A stretch of DNA of 64,000 nucleotides, taken from contig CAVOXF010000003.1 of NCBI GenBank assembly GCA_963700375.1, positions 372,001 through 436,000 of the forward strand, written 5' to 3'. Every line of letters starts with the position of its first letter. The stretch's first letter is position 1. Positions 7,367-17,609 of the stretch are shown in pieces. The translations under genes were made by a program, and so were the position numbers. The notes under the pieces were generated by a model. The model ran no database searches and had not been told where the DNA came from. It saw only the letters and a program-made list of their open reading frames with translations. The DNA is from JAHEEL01 sp963700375 (GTDB lineage Bacteria > Actinomycetota > Acidimicrobiia > Spongiisociales > UBA5794).

Positions 7367-9529
7367 ATGGAACTCACACACTTCGCGTTCGACGTTGAAG
7401 ACAACCTCGCAATCGTCCTCCTCGACCGTGCCGCCGAACCGGTCAACACCATCGGGCCGGCGATCTTCGAGGACTTCGTCGCGGTCGTCGACCGCATCGA
7501 ATCCGATCCCGGCATCAAGGCCGTGGTATTCGGCTCCGCAAAGAAGGGGAACTTCCTCGCAGGCGCCGACCTTCGGTTCTTCGAGACGCTCACAGATCCG
7601 AATGAGGCATCCGATGCCATCAGGGAACTCCACGCCCTGTTCGCACGGATCGAATCCCTCCACACCGTGCATGCCAAACCCGTCGTCATGGCGATCGACG
7701 GTGCCTGCCTTGGCGGAGGCCTCGAGTTCGCTCTCACAGGATCGATGCGCATCGCCACGGATCACAAGAAGACCCAACTCGGTCAGCCGGAGGTGCAACT
7801 CGGCGTGCTCCCGGCCGGTGGCGGGACGCAACGCCTTCCGAAGATCGTCGGCATCGCCGCTGCCCTCGACATGATCCTGACGGGCCGGTCTCTGCGTCCG
7901 TACAGAGCCCACAAGATCGGTCTCATCGACGAGATCGTGCCCCAAGAGGTTCTCTACGTCATCGCGAAGCAGCGGGCGATCGAGGCTCTCGGTCACCTCG
8001 GTGAGTCCGGGGGGTCCTCGGTGAAGGGATTCCTGGCTCCGTCGCACCTGCAGGAACTCGCGCTCGAACAGAATCCGGTCGGGCGACGGATGCTCTTCCG
8101 CAAGGCTGAGGAAGCCATGCTCGCCAAGACCAAGGGACTGTACCCGGCACCGAAGCGGGCGCTGGAGGCCGTCAAGATCGGCATCGACGAAGGCAACGAG
8201 GCGGGATACGAGGCCGAAGCGAAGTTCTTCGGAGAACTCGTCACGTCGTCGGAGTCGAAGGCACTGCGGGGGATCTTCTTTGCATCCCAGATGATGAAGT
8301 ACTCCACCGGCATCTCGGGATACGCCGACCCGACCAAGGTGGCAAAGGTCGGTGTCCTCGGCGGCGGCCTGATGGGGGCGGGCATCGCATCGGTGTCGGT
8401 GCTGCGAGCGGGGGCAACGGTTCGCGTCAAGGAGGTCGACGAATCGGGGGTGTCGCGGGCGTTGGCACACGTTGCGAACAACATCACCCGTCAAGTGCAG
8501 CAGCGTCGCCTGCGCCCGTTCGAGGGTGAACAGGCGATGAACCGGATCACCGGCACGACCGACTGGAGCGGCTTCCGGAACGCCGACCTCGTGATCGAAG
8601 CCGTGTTCGAGAGCCTTGAACTCAAGCAGGCGCTGCTCGCTCAGGTCGAGTCGGCCACACCCGAAGGAACCGTTTTCGCCTCGAATACGTCGTCGCTTCC
8701 GATCACCGACATCGCAGCGAACGCAACCCGCCCCGATGCCGTGCTCGGCATGCACTACTTCTCCCCGGTGGAGAAGATGCCGCTGCTCGAAGTGATCGTC
8801 ACTGAAGCCACCGCCGACTGGGCGACGGTCACCGCCGTCGAGTTCGGCAAGCGGCAAGGGAAGACGGTGATCGTCGTCAAAGACGGCCCGGGCTTCTACA
8901 CCACCCGCATCCTCGTGCCCTACATGAACGAGGCGTTCCATCTCCTCGCGGACGGCGCTTCGATCGAATCGATCGACAACGCCATGACCGCCTGGGGGTT
9001 CCCGGTTGGTCCCGTGCTGCTGAGCGACGAGGTCGGCATCGACGTCGGAGCCCATATCTCGAACATCATGGTCGCGGCATTCGGTGAGAGGATGTCCGGT
9101 CCGATGATGGCCGCCAACCTCGTCGGCGATGAACGCATGGGTCGCAAGAACGGCCGCGGATTCTATCGCTACGACGACAAGGGCAAACGCGGTGGCGTCG
9201 ACGAGACCGTCTACCAGGCACTCAAGATCGGGCCGCGCCGCGTGATCCTCGAAGCGGAAATCCAGGAGCGGATCGCGCTCGCGATGATCAACGAAGCGGC
9301 CCGCTGCCTCGAAGAAGGCATCCTCCAGTCGGCGGTCGACGGCGACATGGGCGCCGTGATGGGCCTCGGCTTCCCGCCGTTCCGCGGTGGTCCGTTCTGG
9401 TGGGTCGATCAGGTCGGAGCGGCCACGACCGTCTCCAAGCTCAACGCCCTGGCCGAACGTCACGGCATGCGGTTCGAACCCGCCGAGATCCTCCGTGCCC
9501 ATGCAGAGTCGGGGAAGACCTTCCGGTAG
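7367..9529 (+). CDS. fadJ: Multifunctional enoyl-CoA hydratase / 3-hydroxyacyl-CoA dehydrogenase
   Basis: 720 residues, matching FadJ/FadB. The crotonase half (about 1-190) has the oxyanion-hole segments GNFLAGADLRF and GACLGGGLEFAL and the Glu-bearing QPEVQLGVLPAGGGTQRLP. From about residue 326 an NAD-binding fold starts with KVGVLGGGLMGAGIA, followed by the dehydrogenase motif GMHYFSPVEKMPLLEV and two C-terminal dehydrogenase domains. It hydrates enoyl-CoA and oxidises L-3-hydroxyacyl-CoA, feeding FadI encoded just upstream. ATG 7367 is preceded by GGGGAGATC. No adjacent acyl-CoA dehydrogenase or regulator is present. Confidence 0.95.
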   Translation: MELTHFAFDVEDNLAIVLLDRAAEPVNTIGPAIFEDFVAVVDRIESDPGIKAVVFGSAKKGNFLAGADLRFFETLTDPNEASDAIRELHALFARIESLHTVHAKPVVMAIDGACLGGGLEFALTGSMRIATDHKKTQLGQPEVQLGVLPAGGGTQRLPKIVGIAAALDMILTGRSLRPYRAHKIGLIDEIVPQEVLYVIAKQRAIEALGHLGESGGSSVKGFLAPSHLQELALEQNPVGRRMLFRKAEEAMLAKTKGLYPAPKRALEAVKIGIDEGNEAGYEAEAKFFGELVTSSESKALRGIFFASQMMKYSTGISGYADPTKVAKVGVLGGGLMGAGIASVSVLRAGATVRVKEVDESGVSRALAHVANNITRQVQQRRLRPFEGEQAMNRITGTTDWSGFRNADLVIEAVFESLELKQALLAQVESATPEGTVFASNTSSLPITDIAANATRPDAVLGMHYFSPVEKMPLLEVIVTEATADWATVTAVEFGKRQGKTVIVVKDGPGFYTTRILVPYMNEAFHLLADGASIESIDNAMTAWGFPVGPVLLSDEVGIDVGAHISNIMVAAFGERMSGPMMAANLVGDERMGRKNGRGFYRYDDKGKRGGVDETVYQALKIGPRRVILEAEIQERIALAMINEAARCLEEGILQSAVDGDMGAVMGLGFPPFRGGPFWWVDQVGAATTVSKLNALAERHGMRFEPAEILRAHAESGKTFR

Positions 9530-9785
9530 CGGACTCCCGGGCATTCCTCCGCTGTCCGGTGCCGAAGATCTGCGTCCCGACCGGGGACGGATAGATCCCT
9601 GCGCTTGTCGGCCGCTTGGAAACCGGTCGAAAGACGCACGGCGCAGGTGCTTGTGACACGTTGAGCCCGATTCGCTACTCCTGGATGCGGCACCGGACGT
9701 GAGCCCCAAGGTACGTCGATGAGAGAAGGGGCACGGGAGCCGCCAACGAGGGCGCCGGCGACACCCGCAACGGCGAGGCACCACC

Positions 9786-10001
9786 GTGCACCGCCGCACC
9801 ACCCAGGTCGCGAAGCCCAACGGTATCTTCCCCGGCTGCCGCACATGCGCCACCGCGACCGACCAGGGCCACCGCGCCCCATACTCCGAAGCCGGAACCA
9901 CCAACGGACAACACCTTGCACCCGCCTACCGCCACGACCACTGCATCCGCCACCAACGCAGCCGGACCCACAAACCCTTCCCCGACAACGACCACCAATA
10001 G
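9786..10001 (+). CDS. Cys/His-rich small protein, possibly a degraded fragment
   Basis: 71 residues from GTG. Codon third positions are overwhelmingly C/G (mostly C), which supports real coding in this frame despite C/A-rich DNA unlike the neighbours. The product carries PGCRTCATATDQGHRA and, later, YRHDHCIRHQRSRTH: a CxxC plus a HxCxxH arrangement that could bind zinc. An in-frame TAG ends it at 10001, yet the same frame keeps the coding-like codon bias to about 10130, so the gene may be interrupted or a remnant of a longer acquired gene. No family is recognised. Confidence 0.45.
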   Translation: MHRRTTQVAKPNGIFPGCRTCATATDQGHRAPYSEAGTTNGQHLAPAYRHDHCIRHQRSRTHKPFPDNDHQ

Positions 10002-10156
10002 ACCAGCCAACACGACCACACCTGCACCACCAGCAGAACACCCCTGGAAGCCACCAACGGGCCGGGCCGCCAACGCACGGGCGCACAGGAGATACCCGCA
10101 CCCAACACGTCCCGGCCGCCCGTAATCTCCATCCGTCAGGTGCGGCCCATCTGCCT

Positions 10157-10396
10157 ATGCTTGAGCAATCCGAAGGTCCTAGGAAGGCAAAGGGCGCATT
10201 GGACAATCTTGCATTCCCGGAACTCGTCATCGTTGCTGTTGCCATTGGGCTGTTCGTCCTCTGGTTGATGGGGGTCATCAAGCTCTTCCAGAAGAATCAG
10301 ACGGTGCTTGGCTGGATTGCCGTGGCAGGCATCATCGTCCCACCCATCGGCCTCGTCGGCTTCTCCGGTTGGTTCGTCGGTCCCCGGACGGAGTAG
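10157..10396 (+). CDS. Small membrane protein with two transmembrane helices
   Basis: 79 residues beginning MLEQSEGPRKAKG. Two hydrophobic helices are evident, around residues 20-44 (FPELVIVAVAIGLFVLWLMG) and 51-74 (LGWIAVAGIIVPPIGLVGF), separated by a short basic/polar turn. It resembles small actinobacterial two-helix membrane proteins, but no function is known. The frame is open upstream through a Pro/His-rich stretch that is a shadow of the other reading frame, so the ATG at 10157 is taken as start. No clear Shine-Dalgarno. Confidence 0.55.
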   Translation: MLEQSEGPRKAKGALDNLAFPELVIVAVAIGLFVLWLMGVIKLFQKNQTVLGWIAVAGIIVPPIGLVGFSGWFVGPRTE

Positions 10397-10485
10397 TCGT
10401 CGGCTCCAATTCACACGATCTCGCCGGATCGGCCGCCGCCCTGCTGGAAAGCTCGATCGCCGACTTCGGCCAGTCGGCGCGTCGA

Positions 10486-10491
10486 TAGGCT
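10486..10491 (+). promoter_or_regulatory. Candidate leaderless -10 box (TAGGCT) for the MFS transporter
   Basis: TAGGCT lies 6 nt (tcgccg) upstream of the GTG at 10498, and no ribosome site is present. Confidence 0.5.
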
Positions 10492-10497
10492 TCGCCG

Positions 10498-11685
10498 GTG
10501 ACCGACCGCCTCTTCACTCGTCCGTTCGTCTTCGTCTGGCTCGCCAACTTCGGCAGCGGCATGGCGTATTCGCTCTTCCTGCACTTCTCCGGGTACCTCG
10601 CCAACCTCGGTGCCAGCGACACCCAGATCGGCTTGATCTACGCGGTGACGGCGGTGGCATCCGTTGCGATGCGGCCTCTTCTCGGAACGATCATGGACCG
10701 CCATGGACGCCGGCCCGTGATTCTCCTCGGGAACGTCCTGAATATCGCCTTTGTTCTCATGTACCTGACGGTCACGACGCTCGGGCCGTGGGTCTACGCA
10801 GTGCGGATCGGCCATGGGGTAGCCGAGGCGATGCTGTTCAGCGCATTGTTCACGTACGGCGCCGATGTCGTCCCGCGGGCTCGCCGAACTGAAGGCATCG
10901 CATTGTTCGGCGTGTCGGGCTTGCTCCCGCTCGGCGTGGCCGGAATCCTCGGCGACTTCGTTCTGTCCATCGCGGGATTCAAAGAGCTGTTCTTGACGGC
11001 TGCCGCATTCGCCATCGCCACCCTGGTCTTTTCGCTCCCGCTCCCGGAGCGGCGCCCGGTCCTCAAACCCGGCGAGAAGCCGGAGGGCTTCTGGCGCATC
11101 GTGGTGACACCCAACCTGATGCCGATCTGGTGGATGCTCGGCTCGTTCTCGCTGGTCCTCACCGGCTACTTCGTCTTCATCCGCCGCTACGTCGACGACA
11201 CCGGGTATGGGAGTGTCGGCCTGTTCTTCTCCGCGTATGTGATCGTTGCCATTCTCGAGCGCGTCTTCCTCGGCTGGCTCCCCGACCGCATTGGCAAGAA
11301 GAGGGTGCTGTATCCATCCGTGGGGGCGCTGATATTCGGGTTCTTCGCTCTCGCATTCGCCGGCTCATGGGTCGGGGTGGTTATTGCCGGCGCCCTTTGC
11401 GGGGCAGGCCACGGCTTCGTGTTCCCGATCCTCACGGCGATGCTCGTAGACCGCGCTCCCGACTCTGACCGCGGGTCGGCGATGTCGTTCTTCACGGCGA
11501 CGCTCGACATCGGGACCCTCATCGGAGGTCCACTCCTCGGCGCCCTCATCGATACCGCCGGGTGGAGTCCGATGTACGTTCTGTCGGGGGTGTTCCTCGC
11601 TATTGCGACGGTGATCTTCGCCAGGTGGGACCGCCACGCAACCGACGAGACCGAGCCCGAACCGGCTATCCCCGGCCGGGCGTGA
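10498..11685 (+). CDS. Major facilitator superfamily transporter
   Basis: 395 residues, about 12 transmembrane helices. Between helices 2 and 3 lies RPLLGTIMDRHGRRPVILLG, a clear version of the MFS loop motif, and it is echoed in the second half by LGWLPDRIGKKRVLYPSVG. A substrate cannot be inferred. GTG at 10498 is chosen because of the TAGGCT box 6 nt upstream and because the protein starts right at MTDRLFTRPFVF ahead of helix 1. Its 3' end overlaps by 20 nt the convergent F420-type oxidoreductase gene. Confidence 0.88.
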   Translation: MTDRLFTRPFVFVWLANFGSGMAYSLFLHFSGYLANLGASDTQIGLIYAVTAVASVAMRPLLGTIMDRHGRRPVILLGNVLNIAFVLMYLTVTTLGPWVYAVRIGHGVAEAMLFSALFTYGADVVPRARRTEGIALFGVSGLLPLGVAGILGDFVLSIAGFKELFLTAAAFAIATLVFSLPLPERRPVLKPGEKPEGFWRIVVTPNLMPIWWMLGSFSLVLTGYFVFIRRYVDDTGYGSVGLFFSAYVIVAILERVFLGWLPDRIGKKRVLYPSVGALIFGFFALAFAGSWVGVVIAGALCGAGHGFVFPILTAMLVDRAPDSDRGSAMSFFTATLDIGTLIGGPLLGALIDTAGWSPMYVLSGVFLAIATVIFARWDRHATDETEPEPAIPGRA

Positions 11686-12160
11686 ACCCGACCATCGGAA
11701 TCTGTTCCATCATGGCGATCCACGATTCCTGCGTCTCGTCGTGCGAAACACCCATCATCGACTCCAGCTTGGCCGCCGTCTTCGGGTGCTTCGCTTCGTA
11801 GACCTTCATGACCTCAACGGCTTGCTCCGTGGGGAGGAACCGCGCCGCCGCTGGATATCGGTGACTCCCGATCCAGATCGCCACCGCGGGGTCCGCCTGC
11901 ATGTTGCGATACCAGTCCGCCTCGATTCCGGTCCCGGATGTCACGACGTACTCGTCTCGCTCCGGGTCGTAGTGGGCGACTTCAAGTGGCGTTTGATAGA
12001 CCTTGCCCGACGTGCGGCCCTTGTGCTCGAGCAGGAGGAATCTCGACCCGAACACGAACCCGAGCCGGGCGCGGTACAGCCATTTCGGCGACTGGTAGAA
12101 CCACTTGGCCACGCCGGTCGGCTTCTTGGCGACCCCTCTCGGCTCGGTGGTATCAGTCAT
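11666..12160 (-). CDS. F420-type (DUF385) nitroreductase-family oxidoreductase
   Basis: 164 residues with the pattern of deazaflavin-dependent nitroreductase (Ddn-like/DUF385) proteins: a basic N-terminal segment, FLLLEHKGRTSGKVYQTPLE, then VVTSGTGIEADWYRNMQADP and a C-terminal ...EQIPMVGFTPGRG. Members use coenzyme F420 or related cofactors in split-barrel folds; the substrate is unknown. Its ATG is 3 nt past the gcvP stop, so it is probably co-transcribed with gcvP and falls under the glycine riboswitch. The link to glycine metabolism is not explained by known biochemistry. Confidence 0.85.
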   Translation of the reverse strand: MTDTTEPRGVAKKPTGVAKWFYQSPKWLYRARLGFVFGSRFLLLEHKGRTSGKVYQTPLEVAHYDPERDEYVVTSGTGIEADWYRNMQADPAVAIWIGSHRYPAAARFLPTEQAVEVMKVYEAKHPKTAAKLESMMGVSHDETQESWIAMMEQIPMVGFTPGRG

Positions 12161-12163
12161 TGC

Positions 12164-15052
<2,889 letters not shown>

Positions 15053-15103
15053 CGGCTGCTCCTCGGTCGGCGCGCGGTCTGCCTGCGCCCCGTCTGTCGC
15101 ATG

Positions 15104-15250
15104 ACCTGAGAGATTCACCGCATGAGCGGCTTTCCCCTTCGGTGAGGGCCGTGACCCTGCTCTCCAGAGGTGCCTCGCCCCACGGTCCGTGTGCCTGTAA
15201 GTTTCCCGGGGTGGTTGCTCCGTCGGCGCGACCTTCGTCGCTCTCCCGCG
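15104..15250 (-). promoter_or_regulatory. Tandem glycine riboswitch upstream of gcvP
   Basis: On the minus strand the leader contains two glycine-aptamer halves in order. Aptamer 1 starts at CGGGAGAG (15248-15241) and ends at the characteristic CTCTGGAGAG (15169-15160). Aptamer 2 follows with CACCGAAGGGGAAAG and the diagnostic 3' end AATCTCTCAGGT (15115-15104). This matches the type that binds two glycines and turns on glycine-cleavage genes when glycine is high. The 3' end is about 51 nt before the gcvP ATG. The assignment is by eye against the known consensus, not by covariance search. Confidence 0.9.
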
Positions 15251-15352
15251 GGGGTCGATGGCCCTGAGATCGTACCAGCCGGGGCCGGCTTTCGAGATGC
15301 CTCTGGTCTCCTCGCCCATCCTGCGCGAGACTGGACGGAGAGGAGGTGATGC

Positions 15353-15799
15353 ATGGTTACTCACATCCTGGTGGCCGTCGACGGGTCCGCCCACGCGGAT
15401 CGGGCGCTGGCCTGCGCGTCGGACCTCGCCGTGAAGTACGGGGCCGACCTGACCATCCTGAACGTCGTGTCCTATGCGTCGACGGTTCCCCTGGCGCTGG
15501 GCGCCTATGCGGAACTCGAAGGTCTCTACGCCGAGTCTCGCTCCGTCCTCCAGGAAGCCGGGGCGAAGATCGTCGAGAGCGCCGCCGAACAGGCACGTCG
15601 CCTGGGGGTCGAAGACGTCAAGACGGTGGTCGAACTCGGTTCACCGGCTCAATCGATCTGCGAAGCGGCGAATGCCAACGGGATCGATGTGATCGTCATG
15701 GGGCGCCGGGGCCTCAGCGACTTCACGGGGTTCTTCCTCGGGAGCATCTCGCACAAGGTTGCTCATTCGGCAGACTGCACGGTCATAACCGTCAAATAG
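15353..15799 (+). CDS. Universal stress protein, UspA family
   Basis: 148 residues, a single Usp domain. The N-terminus ILVAVDGSAHADRA and the C-terminal ATP-binding loop VMGRRGLSDFTGFFLGS (the G-x2-G-x9-GS motif) are both intact, so it belongs to the nucleotide-binding class. A perfect AGGAGGTGA Shine-Dalgarno precedes the ATG by 3-4 nt, one of the few strong ribosome sites in the window. It is divergent from gcvP and followed 9 nt later by a zinc-ribbon small protein gene, probably co-transcribed. Confidence 0.93.
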   Translation: MVTHILVAVDGSAHADRALACASDLAVKYGADLTILNVVSYASTVPLALGAYAELEGLYAESRSVLQEAGAKIVESAAEQARRLGVEDVKTVVELGSPAQSICEAANANGIDVIVMGRRGLSDFTGFFLGSISHKVAHSADCTVITVK

Positions 15800-15808
15800 G
15801 GAGCACAC

Positions 15809-15985
15809 ATGAGTCCGCTCGCCGAGTCGATCGTTTGTGTCGAGTGCGGTGGGACGGCCCACCTCCTGCAGCGTTTCACGCTGGAGGATCCACCGAGAGC
15901 AGGTGACATCGTCGCCTACCGCTGCTCAGACTGCGTGGACCGCTTCGATATCGTCGTCGACGACGCCGACCTGGAAGACGACTGA
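15809..15985 (+). CDS. Zinc-ribbon small protein (58 aa)
   Basis: 58 residues starting MSPLAESIVCVECGG. Two CxxC knuckles, CVEC (residues 10-13) and CSDC (39-42), are about 26 residues apart, the usual layout of a zinc ribbon, and the tail is acidic (DDADLEDD). It is likely cytoplasmic and might be an adaptor or nucleic-acid-binding protein; no family name can be given. The GGGAGCAC ribosome site sits about 7 nt upstream of the ATG, and the gene follows the UspA gene by 9 nt. Confidence 0.75.
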   Translation: MSPLAESIVCVECGGTAHLLQRFTLEDPPRAGDIVAYRCSDCVDRFDIVVDDADLEDD

Positions 15986-15990
15986 CGCCG

Positions 15991-17445
15991 TCAGGGGGTC
16001 TCGTGCGGCGGGTGCGGATCGTGGGGCAGGTCGAGTCGTCCAATCCTGAACATGGCGTATGGTCCCGGATACAGCAGGTTCGAGACCCGCGACGTGTAGA
16101 TGTCGGCGTAGCGTTCGACCTGCCGGGCCAGAAGACTCTTGTCGGCGCCGGCTCGCATCATGAGGCCCCATGCGGGGTTCCGGAGGTGTCCGGCTTCGAT
16201 TGCGAGCGGCGCAATCACGTCGTCGAGTTCGAGCAACTCAGTCCTCGTCTCGGTGATCGCCGCCGCCACGTCCGGCACGTCGATCATCGGCGCGGCATGA
16301 TCGGTGCGTGCGCGCAGCGCGGCGAGCCGCAGGGCGCTCAGTCTCGCCTCGAGCGCTTCCTTCTGTTCCATGAGTTCGCCGAGACGCCGCTGCGTTGGGA
16401 GGAAGCCCTCGAGCGCCCGCACCTCCGACTCGAGTTCCTGCAGGATCAGAGCGGTCCTCCACCGGAGGAGCGCCTTCGAGAAGTGCACATCGCCATAGAG
16501 GTGGTCGCCGACATAGAGGATCTGGTCGCCCGAAAGTCCCAGGTACTCCTCGACCAACCGGGCGTTGCCTCCGAAGAAGATCCCGCGTTCCTCAATCGAA
16601 GCAAAGTGTGGTTCGAGGAGGCTGCGTTCCTCGTCGACGACCTTGTAGAGAGCATTCGACGAGGTGAAGAAGTCCGGCTTCGATGCCGAGACGATCACGG
16701 TTCCGAAGAGGTCTCGCCACGTTCGGCCGGCAGGAAGGAACCGGTCAAACGTGTAGGTCATCATCGCATTGGCAAACGACCATTCCGAGTTCGTGATGAG
16801 CATGAGGCGCTTCCCTGCGGCCTGTTGATCGAGAAGGCTCGCAACGATGTCTCCATCGAGCGAGATGAAACGCTCCGGATCGGTGAGCACATCGTCCTTG
16901 AGGATCCCGTCGCGATGCGCACCGTCGACCGCCGCCCGCACCGCGCTGAAGAGTTCGCGATAGCCGACACCGCTTGGAAGCTTCCCGGCGTCGAGGAGTT
17001 CGACGCACTGGGCGAAGAGGCTTGCTTCTGAGAGCGAGAACAGCGTGTTGAGGAATACGTAGCGATCGTCTCCGAGGTCGACGAGGGTGCCGGAGTATGA
17101 GCGCCGGAGTTCCTGGTAGTCGAGGAATCGGGTGCCGTGCATGGCTCGGATTACCCATCCGAACCGGGTTGCCTTGAGAAGGTTTCCGAGTTCGAGGTCC
17201 ATAACCAGGCCGCGGCTCACGATCCGGGGATCGAACTCCACCGCCTCGACCGGCCATCCGAGCGCGGCAAGACGGTCACGGGCGTGCGCGAATGCACGCT
17301 CTTCCCACGCCTCTGCGTGGTACTGCGTGAGCGTGTAGTCCATGTCATACCCGATCGCCTTGATCGAGCGCATGTTCAGGGTGCGATTGGTGAAGACCCG
17401 CCGCTCGGGCGACGGATCGGGAATGGGGATCGGGTCGGTGGGCAT
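15991..17445 (-). CDS. HAD-IG superfamily 5'-nucleotidase
   Basis: 484 residues. HAD motif I is AIGYDMDYTLTQYH (Asp34 nucleophile, Asp36), motif II lies in LMLITNSEWSF, motif III includes the Lys of SASKPDFF, and motif IV is YVGDHLYGDVHFSK. This is the cytosolic purine 5'-nucleotidase-like subfamily that dephosphorylates nucleoside monophosphates. A helical insertion rich in Glu/Leu lies near residues 350-390. An in-frame GTG 24 nt upstream is possible, but the ATG at 17445 has a TAGACT box 7 nt upstream. The 3' end converges on the zinc-ribbon gene. Confidence 0.88.
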   Translation of the reverse strand: MPTDPIPIPDPSPERRVFTNRTLNMRSIKAIGYDMDYTLTQYHAEAWEERAFAHARDRLAALGWPVEAVEFDPRIVSRGLVMDLELGNLLKATRFGWVIRAMHGTRFLDYQELRRSYSGTLVDLGDDRYVFLNTLFSLSEASLFAQCVELLDAGKLPSGVGYRELFSAVRAAVDGAHRDGILKDDVLTDPERFISLDGDIVASLLDQQAAGKRLMLITNSEWSFANAMMTYTFDRFLPAGRTWRDLFGTVIVSASKPDFFTSSNALYKVVDEERSLLEPHFASIEERGIFFGGNARLVEEYLGLSGDQILYVGDHLYGDVHFSKALLRWRTALILQELESEVRALEGFLPTQRRLGELMEQKEALEARLSALRLAALRARTDHAAPMIDVPDVAAAITETRTELLELDDVIAPLAIEAGHLRNPAWGLMMRAGADKSLLARQVERYADIYTSRVSNLLYPGPYAMFRIGRLDLPHDPHPPHETP

Positions 17446-17452
17446 GACCACG

Positions 17453-17458
17453 AGTCTA
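17453..17458 (-). promoter_or_regulatory. Candidate leaderless -10 box (TAGACT) for the 5'-nucleotidase
   Basis: Read on the minus strand, TAGACT is 7 nt upstream of the ATG at 17445 and decides between that start and the upstream GTG. Confidence 0.45.
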
Positions 17459-17551
17459 CGGACGGTCACGGTGGCGGCGGGCGATCCGACGCAGCCTTGG
17501 CCCGCAGACGGCCTTCACCTATCGAACCGGAGTCGTCTCGACCCCAAGAAC

Positions 17552-17585
17552 GACGGGGGTCCCGCCAGATGGCGGGACCCCCGTC
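17552..17585 (-). terminator. Strong hairpin terminator after the nuclease gene
   Basis: A perfect 15-bp stem (17552-17566 with 17571-17585) closes a 4-nt loop. It lies 25 nt past the nuclease stop codon and upstream of the 5'-nucleotidase on the same strand. Only a short T-containing run follows. Confidence 0.85.
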
Positions 17586-17609
17586 TGACCGGCGAATTGG
17601 GCCGAACGC

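Noticed and set aside
6749..9904. 1051-codon open frame on the minus strand across fadI-fadJ
   Set aside because: It is the GC-rich antisense shadow of two certain genes; the product is Arg/His/Asp-rich without any domain.
9719..10156. Pro/His-rich extension upstream of the small membrane protein
   Set aside because: It is the +1 shadow of the frame with C-biased third positions; amino-acid content is typical of an out-of-frame reading.
15053..15394. N-terminal extension of gcvP
   Set aside because: The open frame runs through the riboswitch and lacks similarity to P-protein; it is untranslated leader.
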